64,000 nt of DNA, from assembly GCA_029834535.1 (NCBI GenBank), contig JAQMWT010000376.1, positions 1 to 64,000 of the forward strand, given 5' to 3'. A program made the translations under genes and the position numbers. Position 1 is the first letter of the stretch; every line of letters starts with the position of its first letter. Under the pieces are notes generated by a model. It had not been told where the DNA came from. It searched no databases and saw only the letters and a program-made list of their open reading frames with translations. This stretch comes from Chrysophaeum taylorii (lineage: Eukaryota > Sar > Pelagophyceae > Pelagomonadales > Pelagomonadaceae). Below, piece by piece: positions 18,215 to 28,364 of the stretch.

Positions 18215-19210
18215 ACAAGTGCAGGCCAGTAAGTTCACCTAGTCCCAATCTCTAACCCTAGTAAGTTCACGTGGTCCCAGTAAGTTTCTTGAAAGTTTTT
18301 TGAATAAGTTCACCTGGTCAGTAAGTTCACCTAGTCCAAATCTCTAACCCCAGTAAGTTCGGCGTAAACCCACTCGTGCTCACACCACTCCTTCGAGCTC
18401 GTCGCTGTCGCCTCCGCCAATCTAAGCTGCTTCGATCCGCACACGCCGCTAACCTTTGAGTTTACTCTAAAACCCCCAGTAAGTTCACCTGGTCCCAGTA
18501 AGTTCACCTGGTCACTATATGCACCTATCCCAATCTCAAACCCCAGTAAGTTCACCTGGTCCCAGTAAGTTCACCTACAGTGCGCGTGCAGACGCCGGGA
18601 GGGGGCTTATCGGTATTGCGGAGCACGTGTGAGGTAGGGTGGAGTCGTCGACCCAGATGATTATATCCTCGGGGTTGCCGATCGACAGGGAGCCACGTAG
18701 AGCTGGACGTGGCAGAAGACGGGCTTGTGGGCAAGAGGACGTCGACCTCGCGGGGCGTCTGGCCCTGGCTCTTGGTGATCGTTTGGCGTCGGCGGGCCTT
18801 AAGGGATACAGGTTGGAGGAGCCTCGGTGACAACGACACGATCGATCATGTATCTGGTACCGTTGCAGTGGCCGTGCGACGGGTCGAGGTTGCGAAGACT
18901 TTAAGCTCGCGATCAAAGTCAGCATGCCGTTGGTTGTCAGGGAGTTGAAAACTCGACTCTTGAGAGCGAGGCGTCGTCTTCCGACCCAACCTAGTCGGCC
19001 GAAAAGAACTCCGACGCCTCGTCTCCGGGAAAAAAAGGCCGCGGTCATGCGCGCGTTGTCAGCATCGACGACATCGTTTCGACGGGGCGTGAGAATGGCG
19101 CGCCGAAAAAGCCGCCGCGGGTCGTGGAAATAGTCTGCGAGGTCGCCGTGGACGGCTTGGAGGACGAATCCCTGGCTCTCGCGCCTACCTGATCCTTACC
19201 CTAAATCGAG
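18215..19210 (-). mobile_element. Helitron-like remnant, copy 2
   Basis: Same organisation as 4160-5062: repeat cluster on the left (18222-18580), then minus-strand Pif1-helicase motif V (ITKSQGQTPREVDVLL), LNSLTTNGM near 18930 and the TPRRNDVVDADN region near 19070. It is frameshifted internally and ends at the same CCTTACCCTAAATCGAGGG as copy 1. The left part has a ~60-bp insertion-like segment (18357-18420) absent from copy 1. The two copies are close enough to suggest a fairly recent segmental copy. Confidence 0.6.
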
Positions 19211-19950
19211 GGTCAGGCTTGGGGTTCGTTGTACACCGCCGACGCCCTCCATCCCTCCCACCCGTCGCCTGTCGATCGGCGCGCAGCGCAAGTCCACTCC
19301 GAATACCTCGCTCACGCCCGTGGCATCGACGCCATCATCCCCCAGCCGGGTACAGCACCACCGCCTGGCTTCTTGGGCCCTGTCGAACAGCGGCTACGTA
19401 GCTACGGCACCGTCGCCGGCCTCGTCTTTGGTGCCTTCGGTGAGGCCAGCGCGGCGTGCCACGCTCTCGCCCAAACATGCGCAGAGCGCATCGCTGCGCG
19501 AACCTGGGTGACAAGCGGTTGCGCCAACTTCACAGAGGCAAAGGCGGCCCAAACTCGCCGCATCTACCGTGAGTGGGGGATCGCCAACGCATTAGGCCGG
19601 GCTCGCTGTGCCCTCAGCGCCCTCACCCATGTCGCCGCCGCGGGGAACCCCACCCAGGCCGCTCGATCCCAGCAGGACGTCACCCTTCGTCGCACATACG
19701 TCCGGCGGCAGCATGCGTACGACCTACGGGCGGGGCCCGTCCTCTCTTCGCCTGCCCCACGCCTCGGCGATGACCCCGACTAGGTCCCGCGTACTTATCT
19801 CTACCCGTCAGGCACATCCATCATACCCCACAAACCCACCCACATCCTTCATGCTCCCCACACACACCCCCCTCTTAGCAGTCGACATTTAAAGAAAGAC
19901 AGACAAACAGACAGACAAACAAACAAAAATCTGTCGATTAGTAGTTAAGA
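19211..19950 (+). mobile_element. LINE-like retrotransposon, 5'-truncated copy A (C-terminal part)
   Basis: Begins inside a conserved frame (GSLYTAHALHPSHPSPVDRR) and runs through GIDAIIPQPGTAP and GLVFGAFGEASAACHALAQ to a short tail, ending TTTAAAGAAAGACAGACAAAC-type microsatellite and ATCTGTCGATTAGTAGTTA. The same coding tail occurs at 22265-24210 and 41855-43050 on the other strand. The copy is 5'-truncated, as usual for LINEs, and joined to the Helitron remnant. By analogy with algal non-LTR elements the tail may be a C-terminal endonuclease region; this is inference. Confidence 0.6.
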
Positions 19951-20236
19951 CTCTAGTAGTCGTCGTACCAAAAGTAGGGCCGGATAAGAAAACGAGACTA
20001 GCCCGCGCCGCAACGACGGGTCCTACAACGCGTGGGCTTTTCCCTTTTTTTGCGTGAGGGGACGAAAGGATGCCGACTTCACTATGGGGACTAGTTCCAT
20101 CGCGACGATCTCGCGGGGTGGCGGCACATACTCCTTTGAGTACAAATGAACATAGCTCAGCGATCCGTTGAGTATGTCTTAGTACAAACTGAAACATAGT
20201 TAACGGCTCGTACGAACTTTCTTATCCGACCCTGCC

Positions 20237-20238
20237 AA

Positions 20239-20271
<33 letters not shown>
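20237..20271 (+). repeat. (GAAA)n microsatellite
   Basis: Nearly nine perfect GAAA units, about 50 bp before the EF-hand gene start. Similar tracts lie at 44325-44354 and, as TTTC, at 29477-29617 and 49960-49990. Confidence 0.9.
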
Positions 20272-20322
20272 CTTTGAGAAGGTATCCTTCCTCTTCGTAT
20301 AATAATAATAAGGGAGGGCGCT

Positions 20323-22239
20323 ATGTCTAGGAGCAGAGCGACGGAGCGCGCCAAGGCCGACCCGGGCGGCGTGTTCAAGTTCCGCGACGAGCATCGGATG
20401 CGGTATCTCGCCCGTCGGCTCAAGAACGAAAGCCTCGCCGAAGCCCAGCGGTGGCCACCCGAAACGATCCTGCGAATGCTCAAGAAGAAACTGGACGAAT
20501 CCTTCCAGGATACGCGGAGGGCGTTCCGAGCCATCGACAAGAACAACTCGGGGACCTTGTGTCGCGGGGAATTGCGACAAGTCCTGCAGGAGTTCAACGT
20601 GAGTCCCACCGACGAAGACTTCGAACGAATGTGGGGTTCGCTCGACGCGGACAAGAACGGGAACGTGAGCATGCGCGAGTTCAAGTTGAAGATCGGCGAG
20701 CTCCGGGGGGACTGGGGTCCGGCCTTCGAGGGGGCAGTCAAGACATCGACGAGCCTCCACATGCCCGACAACCTTCTTTTGTTGAAGCGAGACCATATCA
20801 AGCCCCCCGGCCTCGGACGAGTGACGTCAGAACAAGTTCGGGCGACTCTCCGGCACCGCCTCGCAACCACGACAACCAAAGCGATGGATGTCTTTCGACC
20901 CTTTGATGCAGACAACGACGGCTCCTTGACCTTTGAGGAGTTGAGGCGATGCCTCGCCGCCAAGCTCGGGATCGAACTCGACGACGCCGACTTCGACGCG
21001 TTTGCTGCCAGAGAAGCGTGCGGTGCCAAGGTGGTCGATTACGCCGCGTTGGTCCGGGGGCTGGGCTCGTCGATCGGCAGCCTGGACTACACGCGATCTG
21101 CGGACAAGTACCGCGAGAGAATGGAGGCGCTCGTCGTCGAACACCACGGCGATGCCGCCAAGAAGCACCTCGCCGGTTTCTGGCCGCAAATGCAGCACTG
21201 CGGCCACATGGGAGCCTTCATCGGGAGCTCGCTCTCGAATGCCTGCGAGAAGCTCCAGAGGGCCAAGGAGGTGCCGGCGACGCACCACGTCAACGCCAGG
21301 GAGGCCGCCGCGATGCTCCGCGCCAAGCTCGCGGCTACCCCCTCGTTGTTGGCGAAATGGTTCCGACGGACCGACGAGGGAGAAAACGCCATTACCCTCG
21401 ACACCTTCGTCGCGATGTTGAGGTCCCTCATGATCCACCTCGCGCCCGGCGAACTCCCCAAGCTTTTGACGGCTTCCGGCCTCGAGGCACCCGTCGCCCT
21501 CGACAAGTTCGTCGTCGCGTTCGGCACCGACGTGGCAAACCGCTTTTCGTGCCCCGGAATCGACTGGGGTGTCGCGACGGTCTCAAACAAAGCGGCCCTC
21601 GATCTGGGTTATACCGACGTCGAGGACAAGCTCCTCCCGCGCGACGCGAGGTTGACGACGACCGCCGCGCCGACGACGCCGCGTTCGCTTAAGGTTGTGG
21701 TCGACGCGGCCTGCGACGCCGCCCTAGTAACGCCGACGGTGGCTCAAGAAGAAGAGGTGGCGCCGCCGGAGCCTACGACCCCCGAGGCCGTGCCGGCGCC
21801 CGAGACCGACGAGGTGCCAGAGCGCATAGAGGAGGAGGTTCTTTCGCCGATCGTCGCCTTTAAACCGAGCCAGCGCCCGCAGAGCAGCGGCGGCCCGCGC
21901 GCGCGAAAAATCCACAAGCAACAACAACAAAAATGCGTTACTACTCCTAAGGCAGCACCCAGGCCAAAGTCTGCTGTGGTCCGCCGGAGCACAAACCACA
22001 AGATGAGCGACGCGCTCGGGCGGTCGCCCGCCTTCGCGGCGGCGACCACCCGCAATTCCCACATGCTCAAGCTCAAGATCCAACAAAAGCTTAAGCCCAA
22101 GGAGCGCGTCCTCCTCCACAACGGCCTTCCGCCCACCGCGATTCCCCCGCCCAAGCACGACGACAACCCCGCCTCGTGCCAGGCCGTCTGGTGGGGCATC
22201 ATTGGCCGAGAGCTCTGGCAGCCTGGCTGGCGAAACTAG
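20323..22239 (+). CDS. Multi-EF-hand calcium-binding protein
   Basis: 638 residues. Clear canonical EF loops: DKNNSGTLCRGE (about 70-81), DADKNGNVSMRE (about 107-118) and DADNDGSLTFEE (about 195-206), all with Asp at 1 and Glu at 12. A fourth, degenerate loop may lie near residue 340 (FRRTDEGENAITLDTF). The first 40 residues are basic with no signal peptide. The region after about 430 is Pro/Ala/Glu-rich and likely disordered, with the basic segment RARKIHKQQQQKCVTTPKA, ending WWGIIGRELWQ. The pattern resembles cytoskeletal or flagellar EF-hand proteins, but no exact family is assigned. A GAAA microsatellite lies 50 bp upstream. Confidence 0.75.
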   Translation: MSRSRATERAKADPGGVFKFRDEHRMRYLARRLKNESLAEAQRWPPETILRMLKKKLDESFQDTRRAFRAIDKNNSGTLCRGELRQVLQEFNVSPTDEDFERMWGSLDADKNGNVSMREFKLKIGELRGDWGPAFEGAVKTSTSLHMPDNLLLLKRDHIKPPGLGRVTSEQVRATLRHRLATTTTKAMDVFRPFDADNDGSLTFEELRRCLAAKLGIELDDADFDAFAAREACGAKVVDYAALVRGLGSSIGSLDYTRSADKYRERMEALVVEHHGDAAKKHLAGFWPQMQHCGHMGAFIGSSLSNACEKLQRAKEVPATHHVNAREAAAMLRAKLAATPSLLAKWFRRTDEGENAITLDTFVAMLRSLMIHLAPGELPKLLTASGLEAPVALDKFVVAFGTDVANRFSCPGIDWGVATVSNKAALDLGYTDVEDKLLPRDARLTTTAAPTTPRSLKVVVDAACDAALVTPTVAQEEEVAPPEPTTPEAVPAPETDEVPERIEEEVLSPIVAFKPSQRPQSSGGPRARKIHKQQQQKCVTTPKAAPRPKSAVVRRSTNHKMSDALGRSPAFAAATTRNSHMLKLKIQQKLKPKERVLLHNGLPPTAIPPPKHDDNPASCQAVWWGIIGRELWQPGWRN

Positions 22240-22264
22240 TATACCAACCAACCACCTAGAGCTC

Positions 22265-24210
22265 ATGATGATGATGATGAATGATGATGCGGGCGGGCGG
22301 GCGGGCGGGCGGTCGTGGGTGTGTCGTCAAAAGGATCTGCCTGATGGGCGTAGATAGGTATGCGGGGCCTAGTCGGGGTCATCGCCGAGCCGCGGGGCAG
22401 GCGAAGAGAGGACCAAGGGCCCCGCCCGTAGGTCGTTTGCATGCTGCCGCCGGACGCATGTGCTGTGACCGACGTCCGTCCTGCTGGGCGCAACAGGGCG
22501 GCGGCCTGCGCGGGGCTGCCCGACCTCTCGGCGGCGACACGGCCGAGGGTGGTGAGGGCATAGCGCGCCCGGGCCAAGGCGCTGGCGATCTCCCACTCGC
22601 GGTAGATGCGGCGAATTTGGGTCGCCTTGGCCTCTGTGACGTTCTTTCCACCCAGGTTCGCGCAGCGATCGCGCTCTGCGCATGTTGTTTGGCGAGTGCA
22701 TGGTAAACTACCGCGCTGGCCTCACCGAAGGAACCGAAGACAAGGTCGGCGACGGTGCCGTAGCTGCGTAGCCGCTGCTCGACAGGGCCCGAGAAGCCAG
22801 GCGCGTGGGCGCCGTACCCGGCTGGGTGATGATGCCGTCGATGTCGCGAGCGAGGTACTCGGAGTGGACTTGATCGAGAGGCGACGGGTGGGAGGGATGG
22901 AAGGCGTGGGCGGTATAGAGCGAACCCCATGCGAGGGTTTTGAGGTCGTCGTAGACTTGCTCCTCGTTGAGTATGGTGAGGATGTCCTTTACGACGTGGC
23001 GTTGGGCGAGATTGCCTCGATACCGGCCGTAGAGGCGCGTTCGAACCTCGGTTTTACAGGGCGGGGATGCCGGCCTCTTTGACGATGGGGAGGACGCGTT
23101 CGAGGAGTAAGCCGTCGTGCCAGGTGGTGGTCCGAGGTCCTCCGCGAAGGTTGAGGTGCGCGAGAAGCGCCTTGCCGCGGGCTTTGTCGAGAGCGACATC
23201 AGTGCCCAGAATGCGAGTGCCCACGAGCCCCCCCGAACAAGAGGGGTAGCCAAAGTATTGGGCACACAGCTCGGCCCAGCAGTCGTTGGGAATTTGAGGG
23301 GAGGAGCTGGGCCACGAGCCGACGATATCAGAACGTAGTCGAGAAGCGATCCCACGCCGCTGCCCGAAGAGCATCATCGGTGATGGGAGAAAAAGTGGCC
23401 GCACGTCGCTGAAGTGCAGTGGCCCGAGCTGCTTCGCGCTGGGAGGTTAGAGCACGCTGGAGCTGGAGTATGAGCACGGGTGTCGAGACGGTGGGGTCGA
23501 CGAGGACACCCGCGGAGACGAACTCGTGGAGGACCGTCGACGAGATGAATGTTGGCGGGGTCGCCGGAACCAGCGCCGTCGTGGGGAAGCCAGCGTGGTG
23601 CGGAGATCAGCGCGAAGTCCGTCCCACGCAGTCTCGAGCGCTCGCGCCAGACGGCAACCGGAGGATGCGAGGAGGTCGTGCCAACGGCGCAACTCGTCGT
23701 TACCCGCGCGAAAAGAGGTGGCACCCAGGACGACCGAGGCGAGGCGGGAGCCAGGGACCTCGACGGCACCCGTAGGATCGCGAAGGTCGACGAGATGCGG
23801 GAGAGCTTGGGCGTGCCAACGAAGGCGGCGGGGCTGAGGTCGTCGGCCCAGGAGCGAGCGAATGCCGCCACCCCCAAATCGAGCAGGAAGGCGGAGGCGT
23901 TGAAGGACGATGTCGGCGGAGTCAAAGACCACCTGACGCACGCGGGTCAGCGCCAAGTGCTGTGGCGAGGAAGTTGAGAAGCACGGCATCGTCGAAGCGG
24001 AGAGGAGCGCGCTCGAGGCGTTGGCGGGGTAGCAGCGCTGCGCGAGGTAGTCCGTGTGCGCGCGCGGGGCGCGATGCAGTATCGACCCAAGGAGTACATG
24101 CTGCTGTGGAGAGAGACGTTCTGGAACAGTCATTGGAATGCGAATGGTGGTGGTGGTCATGTAGCCAACCTGATCGTCAACCTCAGGTTGAAAAGGTAGG
24201 CATCTCCTCC
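22265..24210 (-). mobile_element. LINE-like retrotransposon, 5'-truncated copy B
   Basis: The longest LINE fragment here, minus strand, spread over several frames. From its 5' side: a reverse-transcriptase C-terminal block (LQRLRLPARFGGGGIRSL, like 'LP-RLGGLGLRS' in LINE proteins), LSPAAFVGTPKL, a segment with GGPRTTTWHDGLLLERVLP (like the 'H-W-HD' block after the RT domain), then DILTILNEEQVYDDLKTLAWG, and the tail shared with copies A and C (HSEYLARDIDGIITQPGTAP, VFGSFGEAS). At the 3' side a GATGAT and GGGC microsatellite has replaced the usual tail. At least three frame changes make it dead. Confidence 0.6.
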
Positions 24211-24383
24211 TCCTCCGCCGACGGGTAGATTAAGAGGCCGTCGGCGACGGCGACAACGGGGATTATTCATTAGCAGCAAGAGCGCGGGTGCCGTCCGGCG
24301 CAAAAAAATTGGACGTGGTGTTGGAGATCGGGGTGATCGAGAAGAGACCCATGCATGCCAAGTGGTCTATGGATGATGTCCAT

Positions 24384-26276
24384 TCAGTGCTTGATATTGG
24401 AGTTGTGGTCTTGGGCCCAAGCGTGGTTGAATCGAGCAATCTGAAAGAGACAGTCGATAAGAACGAAAAAGGTGCTGGCGAGGTAGATCCCCATGCGTTT
24501 GAAATAGTTGTCTTCCGTGTTGGATCGACGACTGCTGCTGATTCTCGTCGTGAAGAGCGACAGCACGCTGCGCGAGCTGACTGCCTCTAAGATACCACGG
24601 TACGACGACGACGACGACGCGTGCGAAGAAGCATCGCGAGCCATGACAGCAGGCCGCGTTTCCTCCCCGTCGCTCGCTTCCAGCTCGGAAGAGCGGGTCT
24701 CCCGGCGTATGGCTACGAGGCTGAGGGCGGCATCGGTCGCCACGAGGACGCCGTAGCATAGGACGATGCCCCAAAACTGACGATTGTTCACTCGATCTCT
24801 GTGCAAGGTCGGCCCTCCGACGCGGTGGCGCGAAAGCGCGTAATCGACGAGCAGGAGGATTACGAGACTGGCGCTCGAGATTTGCTCGCTGAGCGCGCCA
24901 AGCACGACGAGTTCGTCGAGCATATCTCGGCGGATACGCGCGTTGACGCGGTAGCGCGCGTCGGCGGCGAGCTGCCGCAATCTCGCCACGTGGTTGGGAT
25001 GCAGCGCGTGCGCCTCGAGGCGGCCGCGGTCGTTCACCGTCCGAAGCTGGTGGGCCGCGCGAGAGTTTGGTGTCATTGTCGACGACGATGCTCTCGGGCC
25101 TCGTTGCTGGATGCCGGCAACAAAATCAGCCACGAGGCGCCAGGCGCGCCGCTCGCGTCTCGAGTCGTGCAGTGCCTGTTTTCCTCCGAAATATCCGCGC
25201 GCTTTACGCACGAAGGTTGCCTTGTCGCCGGCTACGATGGCTTGAACGAGGGCGAACGATAGCCTTTCTGGTCTCCTATTAGTCTCGAAACGGCCGAGCC
25301 CGCGGATAAAACGGCCGGCGTCGCGCAGAACGCGGACTCCGACGTCGAAAATCAAGACTACCCAGAACAACGGGTCGGCAAGCGTGCTCTCGAGGAAGAG
25401 CGCGTTGACCATGAAATCGGTGACGAGGTTGATCGCGAACACGGGGACCGTGCGATACTGGATCGGGAAACCCCACTGCGCCGCGAGGAAAACGACCGCG
25501 TAGACGAACGTGTTGAAGAGCTGCCAGAAGATAACGACGACCAGGCTCAACGCGCTGTTGGTTGCGGCCCCCGAGCCCGCCAAGGTCAATGCCGTAGACA
25601 TCAAGACCCGTCCCGAGAGCGGGTACGCCGTCACGGCGAGGATCGATAGCGCGGCGTAGCCCGCGTCTCGGTTGCTAGACAGCACGACTCTGCGTTTCAG
25701 CTCGGTCGTAAAGATGAGCACGACAGCGAATACGAACAGGAGGATTCCGCCGAGCGCGAGCCACTCGTTGCCGGCCCCAAAATACTCCACCACGGAGGCG
25801 CCAGCCAAGAAGGTGATGATCGCGGCGTACGTCGTCCCCGTCACCCGGACAGAAGTCGCGGAAACCCAGAATTCGCGCGTCCAATACGCGGGCAGGAAAT
25901 ACAAAAAAAGAAGAACGATACGTCCGAGCGTCTTGCACGCGAACCAGAGTGCATTTAAATAGTGGACCGCGCCTGGTTCGTCGGCGAGAGACCCCAGCGA
26001 GGCCGCGACGACGTAAACTGCCTCGAGCGGACCGAGGCCCTCGACGCCAAACGACTTCCTGAGAGGCAACGTCACGAATCTCGCGAGACCCCAGCTCCAC
26101 GCGACCTGCATGGGGAGTCCCCAGAGATTGTTTCGCGCCAAGCTCAGCCGGAGAGACACGTTGGCGAACACCAAGGTCGCCATTGCGACGAGCACGCACA
26201 CTACGTACCCCCAAGAAACCATCGATCGACGCAACGACAAGATCTGCTCGGGCGCGCTCATCATCAAACGCGACAC
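24384..26276 (-). CDS. Polytopic membrane protein with about 12 helices, unknown
   Basis: 630 residues. Nine or ten hydrophobic helices fill residues 18-315 (for example SWGYVVCVLVAMATLVFANV and RIVLLFLYFLPAYW). A hydrophilic Arg-rich loop spans about 320-450, followed by three more helices (about 455-480, 505-530, 595-620). No signal peptide; Met codons at 26276 and 26264 are both possible. The even spread of charged residues between helices suggests a transporter or channel, but no family motif was recognised. The start faces the carrier gene at 26425 across 148 bp, so the two probably share a divergent promoter. Confidence 0.7.
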   Translation of the reverse strand: MSRLMMSAPEQILSLRRSMVSWGYVVCVLVAMATLVFANVSLRLSLARNNLWGLPMQVAWSWGLARFVTLPLRKSFGVEGLGPLEAVYVVAASLGSLADEPGAVHYLNALWFACKTLGRIVLLFLYFLPAYWTREFWVSATSVRVTGTTYAAIITFLAGASVVEYFGAGNEWLALGGILLFVFAVVLIFTTELKRRVVLSSNRDAGYAALSILAVTAYPLSGRVLMSTALTLAGSGAATNSALSLVVVIFWQLFNTFVYAVVFLAAQWGFPIQYRTVPVFAINLVTDFMVNALFLESTLADPLFWVVLIFDVGVRVLRDAGRFIRGLGRFETNRRPERLSFALVQAIVAGDKATFVRKARGYFGGKQALHDSRRERRAWRLVADFVAGIQQRGPRASSSTMTPNSRAAHQLRTVNDRGRLEAHALHPNHVARLRQLAADARYRVNARIRRDMLDELVVLGALSEQISSASLVILLLVDYALSRHRVGGPTLHRDRVNNRQFWGIVLCYGVLVATDAALSLVAIRRETRSSELEASDGEETRPAVMARDASSHASSSSSYRGILEAVSSRSVLSLFTTRISSSRRSNTEDNYFKRMGIYLASTFFVLIDCLFQIARFNHAWAQDHNSNIKH

Positions 26277-26424
26277 AGACGCACGCTCGAGAACCGACGC
26301 GAGGAGGAGGAGGCCCCTCCACTGTTGTTGTTGTCGTCGTGCATATTATTGTTGTGTTGCACACCCACCACCACCAACGACAAATAATTTCGCCGCGAGG
26401 GTTTACCAACAACCACCACCAATC

Positions 26425-27294
26425 ATGCGGTGGAGCGAGGTCCTGCGCAAGTCCCTCGGCGGCGGCATCCCCGGAGCCGTCGCCATGGTGCTGCAGGTGT
26501 TGTGTCTGATGTGGCTGCGGACGACGGTCAACTACCAAATGGTGACTGGGTTGAGTTTTGTTGTCGCCCTCGACCAGCTCTACCGCGCCGGAGGCATCGC
26601 TCGGTTCTACCGCGGTGTTGGCCCCGCGCTGCTCCAGGGTCCTCTCTCGCGGTTCGGCGACACCGCCAGCAACGCCGGAATCCTCGCGTTGCTCGAGAAG
26701 TCGCGGCTCCCCGTTTTCGCGCAGACGATGTGCGCGTCGCTCGTCGCGGCGCTCTGGCGAGTGGTGATCACCCCCATCGACACGGTCAAGACGGTCATGC
26801 AGGTCGAGGGTTCCTCGGCAGCGGTCTGGCGCCGGTACCGAGACCTGGGAATCGCGGGCTTTTACGCGGGAGCCTTCGGAACAGTCGCGGCGACCTTTCT
26901 CGGACACTACCCGTGGTTCTTGACCAATAACTTTTTGGAGAAGAAGCTGCCGACGGCGACGTCGCGGGTCAAGGTCTTGCTGCGTCGCGCTTTGATTGGC
27001 TTCGCCTCGAGCTTTTGTGCCGATTGTTGTGCGAATTCCATACGCGTTCTCAAGACAGTCACGCAAACGTCGGCGGTACCTATCGGCTACGTCGGCGCGC
27101 TCGCCCTCGTCCTCAAGCAAGACGGAGTCTACGGCCTCATGTTCCGGGGCCTCGCCGCGAAGATCGTCGCCAACGGCCTCCAGTCCATCCTCTTTTCCCT
27201 CCTCTGGAAAATGATGATGGACAAGGCCAACATCCAATCATCGGCCTCGGCCGGAACGGGCTACCCGCGCAAGCACCCCCGCAACAAGGAATAA
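26425..27294 (+). CDS. Mitochondrial carrier family (SLC25)-like protein
   Basis: 289 residues. The clearest signature is PIDTVKTVMQ (about 116-125), the P-x-D/E-x-x-K/R motif ending helix 3. SIRVLKTVTQ near 205 is a degenerate version in repeat 3. Each is followed by a Y/F-x-G-type segment (GIAGFYAGAFGTV, GVYGLMFRGLAAKI), as in the carrier repeat G-x-x-x-L/F-Y-R-G. Repeat 1 has GIARFYRGVGPALLQGPLSRF. Repeats 1 and 3 lack a full P-x-D-x-x-K, so it is a divergent member, perhaps plastid or peroxisomal. Substrate unknown. Met 26425 opens the conserved part; the next gene follows after 33 bp. Confidence 0.65.
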   Translation: MRWSEVLRKSLGGGIPGAVAMVLQVLCLMWLRTTVNYQMVTGLSFVVALDQLYRAGGIARFYRGVGPALLQGPLSRFGDTASNAGILALLEKSRLPVFAQTMCASLVAALWRVVITPIDTVKTVMQVEGSSAAVWRRYRDLGIAGFYAGAFGTVAATFLGHYPWFLTNNFLEKKLPTATSRVKVLLRRALIGFASSFCADCCANSIRVLKTVTQTSAVPIGYVGALALVLKQDGVYGLMFRGLAAKIVANGLQSILFSLLWKMMMDKANIQSSASAGTGYPRKHPRNKE

Positions 27295-27327
27295 AGACAG
27301 ACACTCATATATTATTTACTAATTATT

Positions 27328-28032
27328 ATGCCCACTTCGTATATTGCTGAGGCATACTTGGCCGACGCGGGGTTCGAGAAGGCCGAGCACGTGCTGGGTC
27401 GTATCGGCGTGCGCGAGGCCTCGCTCCAGAAGGAGCTGAGCAAGGAGAACGCGTTCGCCGCGCAGCTCAAGCCAATCATGCCCAAGGCGACGAGGTGCAA
27501 GGCGCGGCTGGAGACGCAGGAGCAGCTCTCGGAGCTCAACACGCCGGGGTACTCGCGCGTCGCTAAGAAGGAATCGCCCAACCAGTTCGAAGAGGCGGTA
27601 CACGATTCGCGAATTTTGATGCGTCCCGCGACACGAGAGGAGCAGATCGAGCGAGCTCTCCAGGTCGACCGCGCGAGGCACGAACTCGGACATTTCGTGG
27701 GCAAGGCGGCCGCCGCCTTTGAGGTTGTCCTCCAACGGCGCCCGGACCTCGTCCAAGTCACCCACAAGCTCCGGCTGCGGGATATTTGGCTGATTCTGGA
27801 CCACCTCCAGGTGAACTACCACGACCTGGACGAGGAGGATATCGAGCTCCAGTGCGCTTGGGTCTGCGCCACGACCCTGGGGGCTGCGGGCGACACCGTC
27901 ACCCTCGAGGACTTTCTCATTTTGTGCGCCGAGTACCAGCCCCTCCGAGGAGCAATCCGCGAGAGCATCGCGGCAGCCGAAGCGGCGACCAGGGCCAAGA
28001 GCTATCTCCAGCTCAACAAGTACCACAGGTAG
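27328..28032 (+). CDS. Small helical protein, weakly EF-hand-like, unknown
   Basis: 234 residues, highly charged and helical throughout, no signal peptide or membrane segment. Residues 20-70 form a possible coiled coil (ASLQKELSKENAFAAQLKPI). Residues 140-200 resemble a pair of degenerate EF-hand helices without a full loop (DIWLILDHLQVNYHDLDEED, then TVTLEDFLILC). This gives a calmodulin-like outline, but Ca binding cannot be claimed. It lies 33 bp after the carrier stop on the same strand and 12 bp from the convergent 67-residue gene. No family recognised; a cytoskeletal or flagellar protein is possible. Confidence 0.65.
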   Translation: MPTSYIAEAYLADAGFEKAEHVLGRIGVREASLQKELSKENAFAAQLKPIMPKATRCKARLETQEQLSELNTPGYSRVAKKESPNQFEEAVHDSRILMRPATREEQIERALQVDRARHELGHFVGKAAAAFEVVLQRRPDLVQVTHKLRLRDIWLILDHLQVNYHDLDEEDIELQCAWVCATTLGAAGDTVTLEDFLILCAEYQPLRGAIRESIAAAEAATRAKSYLQLNKYHR

Positions 28033-28044
28033 GTAATATTATTC

Positions 28045-28248
28045 TTATCTCTCGTCGGCGGCCATGCGGGGAACGGGCAGATTTTGGGGGTCCGGCGAGA
28101 TCTGAAAGGCCGACAACGCGTAATGTTGTTCCTCCTTGCTCTTCTTCTTGGGCTTTTTCTTCTTCTTCTCGGGGGCAGCACCCTCCTCCCCGAACCTTTT
28201 CCCGCTCTCGTTCAACCGCTCCACGATTTGCGGCGTGAGCAACATCAT
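28045..28248 (-). CDS. 67-residue protein with Edc1/PNRC2-like decapping-activator motif
   Basis: A short, very basic protein. A Lys-rich segment (residues 28-40) is followed by YALSAFQISPDPQNLPVP. This fits the two-part motif of Edc1/Edc2 in yeasts and PNRC1/2 in animals: Y-A-G/x-x-x-F, which activates the decapping enzyme Dcp2, then a short spacer and L-P-x-P, which binds the EVH1 domain of Dcp1. The Gly at position 3 of the first part is Leu here. These proteins are short and otherwise unconserved, as here. It is convergent with the upstream gene, stop to stop 12 bp apart. The function is inferred from one motif. Confidence 0.5.
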   Translation of the reverse strand: MMLLTPQIVERLNESGKRFGEEGAAPEKKKKKPKKKSKEEQHYALSAFQISPDPQNLPVPRMAADER

Positions 28249-28364
28249 GTGTGCGTCTCTCTCTCGAAAGAGATGTGACCGTTGATGGATTCCAACGGGA
28301 AGATATCTTGTTATCGTACTACTACTAACTAACTACTACTACGATTCGCATACGATGAAGAAGA

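Noticed and set aside
25675-27237. 520-residue minus-strand open frame
   Set aside because: Antisense shadow of the carrier gene and overlapping the start of the membrane-protein gene; no domain.
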